DNA of 8,494 nucleotides from Flavobacteriales bacterium (GCA_013214975.1 JABSPR010000420.1:1-8494), one strand, 5' to 3'; shown: positions 1-6,587, counted from the stretch's first letter. Numbers and translations: made by a program. The notes: a model not told the origin generated them from the letters alone.

Positions 1-2
1 AT

Positions 3-980
3 CCAACAACAAAAATGCCGATAATGCTCAACATTGCATCTCCTGATTTAGCTTTTAAATTTTCTCATCTACCAAATGCAGGTGTTGGACTTGCCCGAGA
101 AGAATTTATAATTAATAACTATATCAATGTACACCCTTTAGCTCTTCTAAATCATAAAGAACTGTGCGATTATGACCTTACGCAAAAGATATCTAAGTTC
201 ATAAAAGGATTTCGAAACGAAGAAGATTTTTTTATTAAAAAATTGTCTTACGGAATTGCAAAAATTGGAGCGGCCTTTAACCCCAACAATGTAATTGTCA
301 GGTTCTCTGATTTCAAATCTAACGAATACTCAAACCTTCTTGGAGGAAAACATTTCGAACCCAAAGAAGAAAATCCTATGATTGGCTGGCGTGGTGCATC
401 CAGATATTACTCTGAAGAATATGAATATGCTTTTGGGATGGAATGTAAAGCGATTAGAAGAGTACGAGACATCTATGGCCTAACCAATGTATCAGTAATG
501 ATACCTTTCTGCAGAACAGTTAATGAATGTAAGAAAGTTATAGAAGTAATGAAAAAATATGGTTTGGAAAGAGGGAAAAACGGATTGGAAATTTTCCTTA
601 TGGCTGAAGTCCCTTCTAATTTTATTCTCGCAAAACAATTCGCCCCGTATATTGATGGTTTCTCTATTGGTTCAAATGACTTGACCCAATTAGTACTTGG
701 CTTAGATCGAGATTCTGCTCTAGTAGCCCATTTATATGACGAACGAAATGATGCCGTTAAAGAAATGATATCTCAACTTATTAAAGTTGCAAAAGAAACA
801 AATAAGAAAGTTGGAATATGCGGCCAAGGTCCTTCAGACTTTCCTGAATTTTCTCAATTTCTAGTAAAAAAAGGAATTGATACTATTTCGATAACTCCAG
901 ATGCCATACTGCAAACAATCTTAAGCATTCATGAAATAGAAAATAAAGGGAAAGATGATAAATTCAAAGTAGCTAGTTAA
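3..980 (+). CDS. ppsA: Phosphoenolpyruvate synthase, C-terminal part (5' end outside window)
   Basis: PEP synthase converts pyruvate, ATP and water to PEP, AMP and phosphate in the cytosol for gluconeogenesis. The reading frame is open to the left edge, so the ATG at 15 is an internal Met, not the start. About 325 residues remain of a family protein of roughly 800; the N-terminal ATP-binding domain and the phospho-His domain lie upstream. The part present is the PEP/pyruvate-binding TIM barrel. Counting from that Met, landmarks are GVGLAREEFIIN (23-34), VIVRFSDFKSNEY (93-105), the PEP-utiliser signature FSIGSNDLTQ (216-225) and GICGQGPSD (267-275), whose Cys269 matches the catalytic Cys of this enzyme. 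The C-terminus is complete, with TAA at 978-980. AMP nucleosidase follows 76 nt downstream. The match to E. coli PpsA is close throughout, so the paralogue PPDK is unlikely. Confidence 0.96.
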   Translation, partial: PTTKMPIMLNIASPDLAFKFSHLPNAGVGLAREEFIINNYINVHPLALLNHKELCDYDLTQKISKFIKGFRNEEDFFIKKLSYGIAKIGAAFNPNNVIVRFSDFKSNEYSNLLGGKHFEPKEENPMIGWRGASRYYSEEYEYAFGMECKAIRRVRDIYGLTNVSVMIPFCRTVNECKKVIEVMKKYGLERGKNGLEIFLMAEVPSNFILAKQFAPYIDGFSIGSNDLTQLVLGLDRDSALVAHLYDERNDAVKEMISQLIKVAKETNKKVGICGQGPSDFPEFSQFLVKKGIDTISITPDAILQTILSIHEIENKGKDDKFKVAS

Positions 981-991
981 GATTACGTGAA

Positions 992-1031
992 ACAAAAGTC
1001 AATAACAACATCTAATTCTATTGTCTTTTGT
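992..1031 (+). terminator. Long imperfect hairpin between ppsA and AMP nucleosidase
   Basis: Arms 992-1004 and 1019-1031 pair over 13 positions with a single T/T mismatch (999 against 1024), around a 14-nt A/T-rich loop. The hairpin starts 12 nt after the ppsA stop and ends 25 nt before the next start codon. The 3' arm contains only a four-T run and no U-tract follows, so termination would be weak. An attenuator, an RNA-processing or mRNA-stabilising element between two co-transcribed genes, or a protein-binding site are also possible. Confidence 0.4.
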
Positions 1032-1056
1032 ACTTCTAGCAGAGTAGAAATTACAT

Positions 1057-1839
1057 ATGAAAACAAAAAAAGACATAGTCACAAATTGGCTTCCCAGATA
1101 CACAGGCACGCCATTAGAAAATTTTGGAGATTTCATATTACTCACAAACTTTATAGGATATGTTAATCTATTTAGCGAAAAATATGGTGTTGAAATTATA
1201 GGAGAAGACAAAGCAATGCAGACGACCACAAGTAACAATATAACTATGGTAAACTTTGGTATGGGTAGTGCCATGGCAGCTACCATTATGGATTTACTCT
1301 CGGCAATTAAACCTAAAGCAGTGTTGTTTTTAGGTAAATGTGGCGGTCTTAAAAAGAAGACAAAATTAGGCCATTTCATTATTCCTATGGCAGCCATTCG
1401 TGGTGAAGGTACAAGTAATGAATACTTACCCAAAGAAGTGCCAGCTCTTCCCTCGTTTCGCATACAAAGAACTGTTGCATTAGCTATGCTGGATATTAAA
1501 ACGGACTATTGGACCGGCGTTATATTCACAACCAATCGGAGGGTATGGGAGCATGACGAAAAATTCAAAAAAAGAATAAAGGAAACTCGTGCCATTGGAA
1601 TAGATATAGAAACAGCAACCCTTTTTACAGCTGGTTTTATCAATGAAATACCACGAGGAGCATTATTACTAGTAAGTGACAATCCCATGATCCCTAGTGG
1701 CGTACATGCAATTGAAAGTGACAAGTCTGTAACCTCTAAATTTGAAGAACTACATATTAATATAGGAATAAGAGCTTTGGAAGAATTAAGAGATTCAGAT
1801 AGTAGTGTTAAACATATGAGATTTAAACACAAGTCCTAA
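1057..1839 (+). CDS. amn: AMP nucleosidase, short catalytic-only form
   Basis: Predicted to hydrolyse AMP to adenine and ribose 5-phosphate in the cytosol. The 260 residues form one nucleoside phosphorylase/nucleosidase-fold domain. Visible signatures are GMGS (68-71, phosphate/ribose loop), FLGKCGG (91-97), RGEGTS (115-120), the purine/ribose-site stretch IDIETATLF (182-190) and SDNPM (207-211), where the Asp should be the catalytic acid. E. coli Amn is about 480 residues with an N-terminal regulatory domain that is absent here. From memory of the family, this short form is usual in Bacteroidota, so it is not a truncation. The ATG is the only usable start, because an in-frame TAG lies at 1045-1047. 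No Shine-Dalgarno sequence is seen. It lies 76 nt after ppsA on the same strand. A related nucleoside phosphorylase is a less likely alternative. Confidence 0.92.
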   Translation: MKTKKDIVTNWLPRYTGTPLENFGDFILLTNFIGYVNLFSEKYGVEIIGEDKAMQTTTSNNITMVNFGMGSAMAATIMDLLSAIKPKAVLFLGKCGGLKKKTKLGHFIIPMAAIRGEGTSNEYLPKEVPALPSFRIQRTVALAMLDIKTDYWTGVIFTTNRRVWEHDEKFKKRIKETRAIGIDIETATLFTAGFINEIPRGALLLVSDNPMIPSGVHAIESDKSVTSKFEELHINIGIRALEELRDSDSSVKHMRFKHKS

Positions 1840-1899
1840 CACTCATTAATTCATAAGAGAGAGAGACTCAAAACACAAAAGATATTCTTTGAAACGTAC

Positions 1900-2064
1900 C
1901 TAGGCAGCCTGATTGTTTTCATTTGTGGAATGATCTTCTAAATCACGTATTAATTGAGACTTTCTAATTGCTTCTCTTGGACTAAATTTTAATTCTTCGA
2001 GATACCTGAGTCTGTATTTTTCATACCCTAGGGTTACTTTAGTTACTTTGGAAATATTTATCAT
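1900..2064 (-). CDS. Hypothetical small protein, 54 aa
   Basis: A short ORF with an ATG at 2064-2062 and TAG at 1902-1900; an in-frame stop at 2085-2083 fixes the start. The product is highly charged and looks helical in the middle: residues 14-44 carry many Arg, Lys and Glu, including LRYLEELKFSPREAIRKSQL at 19-38. There is no signal peptide or membrane segment. Codon use resembles the A/T-rich neighbours. The composition fits a small soluble or nucleic-acid-associated protein, but I recognise no family. It lies alone between convergent genes, so a chance ORF remains possible. Confidence 0.35.
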   Translation of the reverse strand: MINISKVTKVTLGYEKYRLRYLEELKFSPREAIRKSQLIRDLEDHSTNENNQAA

Positions 2065-2369
2065 CTTTTTATGTTTTACTATTTACATTATCTAAGAAAA
2101 TAATATGCCAACTACGCAATTCGAAGTTTTAATAGTCAAAAGATACTCCTCCAAGAAAATTCGATTTAAATACCCTCTCTATATTAGACTCTATTCTCCT
2201 TTATAGAGAATCAACTATAGCAATTTCAAGCGAAATAAAACACAAAGCATAACTAAACCTGAAATTCATGACTACTTCGTAATCAGATTCACGATTATCG
2301 TCCAATGCACAAGTCAAGTCGATAAAAATGACCGCCGCGAAAGTTTAGTAAAGGGTTGGTTAGCGATTC

Positions 2370-2381
2370 GCCTGAAAAGGC
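2370..2381. other. GNRA-type mini-hairpin in non-coding DNA
   Basis: GCCT and AGGC arms enclose a GAAA loop. An outer GGTT (2358-2361) could pair with AACC (2383-2386) across an asymmetric bulge. No T-run follows on either strand, so it does not read as an intrinsic terminator for the histidine kinase that ends at 2441. It could be part of a structured RNA or an old mobile-element remnant; this is inference only. Confidence 0.25.
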
Positions 2382-2440
2382 AAACCTTATTACTTGGAAT
2401 TTCACAAGCAGCTACGCACATAGATAGACTAACCTAATGA

Positions 2441-3421
2441 CTATTCAGTCTCAATCATACAACTTTTAAGGTTTTTTTTAATTGTAAAAAAAAACTTTGA
2501 ACCAGACCCTTTCTTTGATCTAACCCACATTTCGCCCAAATGACTATTAGCAATTTTCCTGCAATTTGAAAGCCCTATTCCAATTCCATCTCTACTATCA
2601 ATCTTTCTAAAGATATTAAATATCTGATCTTGGTATTTTTCTTCAATCCCAATTCCATTATCCTCTATTGAAAATTCGAAGTGATGATCACGACTTTTAC
2701 ATCTTAAGTTAACTAGTCTTATATCGCTATCATTATACTTTATTGCATTGTGAATCAAATTCCGAATAAGCATTTTCAACTCATATGGCATACATTGTAT
2801 TTTTTGAGGCATTTTGCCAATTGTAAAACGAACCCACTTATTATTCATTACTCCACCCAAGTCCGTTTTCACATTATCGATCAAGCTCAATAAGCACACT
2901 TCCGAAAAATTCAGCTCTCCCCCCAAACGAGAGTGATCCTGGACCGCTTTAATTTGACTCCTTAGTTGAATTGCAGATTGATTTAATGAATTTAAAAACA
3001 TTTTACCAGTGTCATCAAACAATTTATAATAGTCTTGTTTTAATATATCAGATGCGCTTATTATAGAGACTATCGGCTCTTGCAATTCATGGGACGTGAC
3101 ATGATTTAAATCTGATAATTCTTTGTTTGCGAGAACCAGTTTATCTCTAATCATTTTTAATTGCCTAACTCTTGTCTTTTCCTCTAGTATAATCCGCTCA
3201 TGTAACTTTCTCTTTTGGGTTTCGAGCTTAATTATTTTTGACGCTTCCTTTTTCCTTAGCATGAGATCTTCATTCAAACTCTTTAATCCTAATAAAATCT
3301 CCCTTAACCCCTCATCTTTTTTTTTCTCAATAATTTCATCTGTAAGAGTCAGCTTTCCATTGGCTATTTCAGCTAAACAAAATGCAATATATGTTGCGAA
3401 CTCTCTATCTATTTTTTGCAT
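2441..3421 (-). CDS. Soluble histidine kinase (HisKA-HATPase_c)
   Basis: A 326-residue cytosolic sensor kinase with no membrane segment. Residues 16-60 resemble a degenerate HAMP-like segment (EIANGKLTLTDEI, then LREILLGLKSLNEDL). A charged coiled coil (about 55-105) leads to the H-box HVTSHELQEP (107-116), in which His111 is the expected phosphorylation site. The ATPase domain shows the N-box LIRNLIHNAIKYN (218-230), G1 DNGIGI (254-259), F-box IFNIFRKI (267-274) and G2 GIGIGL (279-284), so it should be active. No PAS, GAF or periplasmic sensor is present, so the input signal probably comes from a partner protein. The start ATG overlaps the end of the upstream STAS gene by 17 nt, which suggests translational coupling. 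The likely phospho-acceptor is the receiver encoded at 3839-4261; the pairing is inferred from operon context. Confidence 0.9.
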   Translation of the reverse strand: MQKIDREFATYIAFCLAEIANGKLTLTDEIIEKKKDEGLREILLGLKSLNEDLMLRKKEASKIIKLETQKRKLHERIILEEKTRVRQLKMIRDKLVLANKELSDLNHVTSHELQEPIVSIISASDILKQDYYKLFDDTGKMFLNSLNQSAIQLRSQIKAVQDHSRLGGELNFSEVCLLSLIDNVKTDLGGVMNNKWVRFTIGKMPQKIQCMPYELKMLIRNLIHNAIKYNDSDIRLVNLRCKSRDHHFEFSIEDNGIGIEEKYQDQIFNIFRKIDSRDGIGIGLSNCRKIANSHLGEMWVRSKKGSGSKFFFTIKKNLKSCMIETE

Positions 3422-3827
3422 CCATAATTGCTTTCAAAGCATCACCACAGCTTTTATGAATAGAATAGCTGCCGAATCCGACTCCTAAAAGAACAAAATT
3501 AACCATCTGGCTAATCAATATGTTTTTCCCCGTGTAAACCGCTGCGTGCTTTATTTGACTTGAGAAATCACCCATAACCTCTCGTAGCTTAGCCCGTTGT
3601 TCAGCGTTAGGTGGCGAGGTATTTGTTAAATTTATTAAGAAATAATTTCCTTTTGTATTTGAAAGAAATTTCTTAACCTTTTCAAACATTAATTCTATTT
3701 GAAATGAACTAATCTTCGACGGTTCCTCCAAATAAATAACGTTTTCATCTAATTCGAATACTTTGTCTAGGAGAAATTGTTTTCCTTCATAAGTAGAATC
3801 CTTCGAATAAATTTTTTCTTCAATCAT
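3405..3827 (-). CDS. STAS/SpoIIAA-like protein between receiver and kinase
   Basis: A cytosolic protein of 140 residues from the ATG at 3827. An alternative GTG at 3842 overlaps the upstream stop as GTGA and would add five residues; both starts are plausible. Counting from the GTG, an N-terminal beta-rich part (22-45) is followed by a helix (46-62), the strand YFLINLTNTSPPN (67-79), a helix with EQRAKLREVM (81-90), and the strand-helix stretch HAAVYTGKNILISQMVNFVL (99-118). This layout resembles the SpoIIAA-like STAS/SEC14 fold, in which a strand ending DLT- or NLT- is followed by a helix and a VA..TG...L strand. I see no evident phospho-Ser site like that of SpoIIAA. It sits inside a receiver-STAS-kinase operon and overlaps the kinase gene, so it probably relays or gates the signal. 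The family call is from pattern only. Confidence 0.72.
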   Translation of the reverse strand: MIEEKIYSKDSTYEGKQFLLDKVFELDENVIYLEEPSKISSFQIELMFEKVKKFLSNTKGNYFLINLTNTSPPNAEQRAKLREVMGDFSSQIKHAAVYTGKNILISQMVNFVLLGVGFGSYSIHKSCGDALKAIMDAKNR

Positions 3828-3838
3828 ACTTTTTTCAA

Positions 3839-4261
3839 TCACGTTAAACTCCCCATTGCTAAGCGTACAGAATATGGTAAGTCTATTGCTTTTAATGGCT
3901 TTGATAAAAACTTAATCACACTCTCATCTTTATCTGCTCTTTCTTTATCTCTAGGGTCTACAGAAGTCGTTAACATTATAATAATATTCTTATCCACCTT
4001 AGGATTAGATAACATAGTATCATTGTACTCTTTTAGCAACTCCCAACCATTAAGTTTCGGCATATTGATGTCGAGAAAAATAACAGAGGGGAATTGCTCA
4101 CATTCCAATAATGCTTTCCTTATATATTGAACGCCTTCTTCTCCATTTCCCACGGTATCTATTTCGAATGATTGATTAGTTTTTTCTAGAACTCTTTTAT
4201 TAATCAGGTTTGCAATCTTATCATCATCTATAAGCAAAATTTTAAAATCTAACTGTGACAT
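3839..4261 (-). CDS. CheY/Rcp1-type single-domain response regulator
   Basis: A 140-residue stand-alone receiver domain with no output domain. It carries the acidic pocket DDD at 12-14, the phospho-acceptor Asp64 in FLDINMP, the switch Thr/Ser in IIMLTTS (94-100) and the conserved Lys121 in FLSKPL. The long stretch between strands 3 and 4 (KEYNDTMLSNPKVDKN, 77-92) is typical of Rcp1-like receivers found beside phytochrome or PAS kinases. The TGA stop at 3841-3839 lies 11 nt before the ATG of the STAS gene, or overlaps its alternative GTG. It is first of the three tightly packed genes. It is the most likely partner of the downstream kinase, and its output must be through protein-protein contact. 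Confidence 0.93.
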   Translation of the reverse strand: MSQLDFKILLIDDDKIANLINKRVLEKTNQSFEIDTVGNGEEGVQYIRKALLECEQFPSVIFLDINMPKLNGWELLKEYNDTMLSNPKVDKNIIIMLTTSVDPRDKERADKDESVIKFLSKPLKAIDLPYSVRLAMGSLT

Positions 4262-4346
4262 ATTTGAGATATTTTAGTGAATTAAAAAATACGGTTAGTA
4301 TTTACATTTGTTTCTCCAAGTGGAAAGAGTTTTTGCTTCCATAGAA

Positions 4347-4767
4347 TCAACACCTCCCTTTATAAAAATTATTTACCATTGATAATGGAGATTGAGGAGA
4401 GATATCTAAATGCTCAACAATTGAATTTTTGATATGCTGCATAACCTCAGCTCCTTTTGCAATTATTCCATCTGCTCCATGTTCAACAAATAATGAAAGG
4501 AGTTTCTTTTTTGCACTTCCCGTAATCATTACAACCTTTATATCTATGTTATATTCCTTTACATACTTTAATACCCGTAACCCATTAATTCCAGGAAGTT
4601 GAAAATCTATAAAAACTATTCTAGTATTTTCAATAATTGATTTCAACCAATCTTGACCAGTATTTAAATTGACGCCTTATTATAATGCGTTCTTTTCTAA
4701 GGCTACATCTAAGTACCTCGTTAAAAAGAGTATCATTTTCTACAATAAAAATAAAATGCTTGTTCAT
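4347..4767 (-). pseudogene. Response-regulator receiver split by a frameshift
   Basis: Two reading frames together make one complete receiver domain of about 139 residues. Frame 1 starts at an ATG (4767-4765) and encodes FIFIVENDTLFNEVL, the first strand with the acidic pocket, but by itself it stops after 45 codons (TGA 4632-4630). Frame 2 is open from the TAA at 4679-4677 to the TGA at 4349-4347. It encodes INTGQ-like helix 2, phospho-acceptor Asp in VFIDFQLPG, the switch Thr in VVMITGS, and the Lys in GADGIIAKG. Joining them at about 4677, by skipping one base, puts Glu10 and Asp54 44 residues apart, the normal spacing. Frame 2 alone could only start at a TTG (4646) and would lack the pocket. 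The likely cause is a one-base insertion, a sequencing error, or less likely a +1 programmed shift. The end is 85 nt upstream of the receiver-STAS-kinase genes, on the same strand. Confidence 0.8.
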
Positions 4768-5362
4768 TTCGAACAAATCACAAATAGCAATAAACTTTGT
4801 TAACTACTCCAATATATTCTATGAGTTCATAATTATTAACGGTGAAACCCCTTCTAGAAAACATGAATAAAAAAACAGACCAAATGGAAGCTCATACCAA
4901 TATTCCATATCTTACTTTTTGGCCATTACTGTCAGTAAAACAATCTAGATCTTAAAAGAATTTAGTTTAGCTAGCCTTAAAAAAAGCAAAAGCTTACTTA
5001 AACTAAAAAGAACTCTTTGACGATTTAAAATTCTCGTAAATCGAATTATTTCAAAACCAGATATATCCGACTCTTTTAACAGTTCTATTTTTCACTAAAA
5101 GATTAGGTTAGACCTCTTTTTCACGCTTCCATTATTTTTTGTTACGTATTTCTTTGTATTAAAACATATAATCCTACAAGTATTTATACGGAGACCGTTA
5201 AATGTTCGTGGGCTTAGAAAGAACAACCATAGCCGAATTTCATTTACTCATCACCGATTCTGATCACTTCATTGATTAACACAAGAGAACACAAACCATA
5301 ATCAAACAGCCCCGTTTAGTTAGGCATATCAATAATTAACAAATATTAAAACTTAAATAATT
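4768..5362. other. 595-bp interval without a convincing gene
   Basis: This interval separates the divergent frameshifted receiver (-) and Hsp20 (+), so it should hold both promoters. I see no clear TAnnTTTG element in a useful position. A 47-codon minus-strand open frame (about 4957-5100) has no ATG, GTG or TTG near its N-terminus. A 25-codon plus-strand ORF (5202-5279) is preceded by GGAG at a Shine-Dalgarno-like distance, and that GGAG sits inside the perfect inverted repeat ACGG-AGA-CCGT (5188-5198). The final 60 bases before Hsp20 are very A/T-rich, as expected for a leader in this phylum. Confidence 0.45.
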
Positions 5363-6232
5363 ATGAAAACTACTACAACAAAAAACGGTTCGAAAAATAG
5401 CAGTGAGTTAGATATTTCTCAGTTTGAAATAACGCAATTATTAAGAGAGATTAATCCTAACTTCAGAATTGGCGTTACTCCATTATCCGAGAAACCAAAC
5501 AATTCCAGAGCTCCAAAAGAACTTGAACTCAACAGCACCAACAACTTATCCCTTGCTGCACAACAACTTACAAACGCAGCATCTTTACTTCAAGCTCAAG
5601 CGTTATTACCATCTCAATCCATATCCCCCCCAATTAACGTATCACCAGAAAACTTAGCCTCACAGCAATTAAATAATCTAATAGCTACATTACAAACACA
5701 AGGAATACAACCGCAACAACAATCAAATCTAGCTATGAATTACCAAGTAAGTTTAGCTGCGCAGCAATTAAACAATGCGGCAAATTCAATTCAAGCCTCT
5801 TTACGTTCCGATGCAACTACTATTCCCCTAAACACTGAACAGTCAGCTCTCGAAACACGTGCCTTACTTGGCTCCTCGGTCTCTTTTTCAAATAATATTA
5901 GTCCAGATACTAACATTACAGAAAATGATACTCAATTTGAAATTGAATTAGCCGTTGCAGGTTATACCAAGGAGGAAATTACTTACAAAGTAAGTAATGG
6001 AATCTTAAGGATAACAGGTAAGAAAAATGATAAAAAGGCCGACTTATCTAAGTGTTATATCACCAAAGAATTTAACAACAACACCTTTAGGAGGTCTTTC
6101 CTTTTATCAGAAGATGTGGATTCTAAAAACATTAAAGCCCAAATTGGTAACGGCATATTAACACTTAAGATTCCTAAAGGAGATATGACTCTAATTAAAG
6201 AAAAGAAGATTAGCGAGATAGAATTAAAATAG
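5363..6232 (+). CDS. Hsp20/alpha-crystallin chaperone with long repetitive Gln/Asn-rich N-terminus
   Basis: A small heat-shock protein, an ATP-independent holdase that binds unfolding proteins. The alpha-crystallin domain covers about 181-273. Its markers are FEIELAVAGYTKEEI (192-206), NGILRITGK (212-220), ITKEFNNNTFRRSFLL (233-248), DVDSKNIKA (251-259) and the hallmark GNGILTLKIPK (262-272). A C-terminal I-E-L (286-288) fits the IxI/L oligomerisation motif. Typical bacterial members are 140-160 residues; this one is 289. The extra N-terminal 180 residues are Gln-, Asn-, Ser- and Leu-rich and contain three related 17-residue units at 63-79, 97-113 and 130-146 (pattern LAxQQLxNxxxxxQ), spaced 34 and 33 residues apart. 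No signal peptide is present. The ATG is fixed by an in-frame TAA at 5354-5356. The gene is monocistronic, with a terminator 14 nt after the stop. Confidence 0.92.
   Translation: MKTTTTKNGSKNSSELDISQFEITQLLREINPNFRIGVTPLSEKPNNSRAPKELELNSTNNLSLAAQQLTNAASLLQAQALLPSQSISPPINVSPENLASQQLNNLIATLQTQGIQPQQQSNLAMNYQVSLAAQQLNNAANSIQASLRSDATTIPLNTEQSALETRALLGSSVSFSNNISPDTNITENDTQFEIELAVAGYTKEEITYKVSNGILRITGKKNDKKADLSKCYITKEFNNNTFRRSFLLSEDVDSKNIKAQIGNGILTLKIPKGDMTLIKEKKISEIELK
5549..5800 (+). repeat. Three degenerate 17-residue coding repeats in the Hsp20 N-terminus
   Basis: Units lie at 5549-5599, 5651-5701 and 5750-5800. Their protein sequences are SLAAQQLTNAASLLQAQ, NLASQQLNNLIATLQTQ and SLAAQQLNNAANSIQAS. 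The first and third are most alike. Codons differ between units (for example GCTGCACAACAA against GCTGCGCAGCAA), so the duplication is old and the protein pattern seems to be kept. Each unit could form an amphipathic helix with Leu/Ile/Ala on one face and Gln/Asn on the other. Confidence 0.8.
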
Positions 6233-6246
6233 CGCAATCTTAGATT

Positions 6247-6287
6247 AAAGAAAGCAGTGGCCTCCATCCCATTGCTTTCTTTTTTTT
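6247..6287 (+). terminator. Rho-independent terminator of the Hsp20 gene
   Basis: A 14-bp stem (6247-6260 with 6269-6282, one G-T wobble) encloses an 8-nt loop, and the T-run continues to 6287. It begins 14 nt after the Hsp20 stop codon. This is the clearest intrinsic terminator in the window and separates the Hsp20 unit from the small ORF downstream. Confidence 0.92.
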
Positions 6288-6353
6288 CAAATCATTGATA
6301 TACTTCAAATTAACTTTTTAATCTTGGTACATAAAAGCTTAATCTAACACAAA

Positions 6354-6503
6354 ATGTCGTTTAGCATAAAAAAAATTATCATTCTTTTTATTAGTGTAAG
6401 CGCTGTAATTTGTATGGCTACTGCCAAAAAGAAAAGTAACAAACCAGCCCCTGATAAAACAAAAGAATATCAATTACCAACACACTTTCCTTCTAGAACA
6501 TAA
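6354..6503 (+). CDS. Hypothetical small secreted or membrane-anchored protein, 49 aa
   Basis: An ATG at 6354 opens a 49-codon ORF ending at TAA 6501-6503. The N-terminus has the form of a signal peptide or single membrane helix: two Lys (6-7), a hydrophobic core at about 8-22 (IIILFISVSAVICMA), then a possible signal-peptidase site after ATA (22-24). The remainder is short, basic and Pro-containing (KKKSNKPAPDK at 25-35). The Cys at 20 is not in a good lipobox, so a lipoprotein is unlikely. It lies between the Hsp20 terminator and the end of the convergent LytTR gene, so it would need its own promoter. I recognise no family. Confidence 0.5.
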   Translation: MSFSIKKIIILFISVSAVICMATAKKKSNKPAPDKTKEYQLPTHFPSRT

Positions 6504-6587
6504 TTAATAATCTAGATACTATGCCAGTTGGTATTCCCCGTTGATAGGAAAACAGACTTTTTCTATATAAACTGGACATGAAATATA

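Larger units (their letters stand above)
1840..2440. other. 600-bp interval without a confident gene
   Basis: Located between the convergent ends of amn (+) and the histidine kinase (-). It contains a 54-codon minus-strand ORF (1900-2064, listed separately), a 33-codon plus-strand ORF (2105-2206) with no supporting features, and an 8-bp inverted repeat (2176-2183 with 2202-2209). From about 2321 to 2420 I count 43 G+C in 100 bases, higher than the surroundings. That part has a small hairpin GCCT-GAAA-AGGC at 2370-2381. No clear intrinsic terminator for either flanking gene is visible. Confidence 0.5.

Noticed and set aside
999..1463. A 154-codon minus-strand ORF
   Set aside because: It is antisense to AMP nucleosidase, which has strong family motifs; the antisense product shows none.
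2105..2206. A 33-codon plus-strand ORF
   Set aside because: Short, basic, low-complexity A/T-driven product with no motif, leader or neighbour support.
4303..4310. TACATTTG, a perfect match to the Bacteroidota TAnnTTTG promoter element, on the plus strand
   Set aside because: It would drive transcription against the minus-strand receiver genes, with no plus-strand gene for 1 kb and no clear -33 element.
4685..4870. A 61-codon plus-strand ORF
   Set aside because: It lies antisense to the N-terminal half of the frameshifted receiver, whose minus-strand frame carries recognisable family motifs; the plus-strand product has none.
6055..6267. A 70-codon minus-strand ORF
   Set aside because: It is antisense to the Hsp20 core domain and begins inside the terminator stem.
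6524..6576. CCAGTT and AACTGG inverted arms between the small ORF and the LytTR gene
   Set aside because: Only 6 bp separated by about 40 nt, with no T-run; not a credible terminator.
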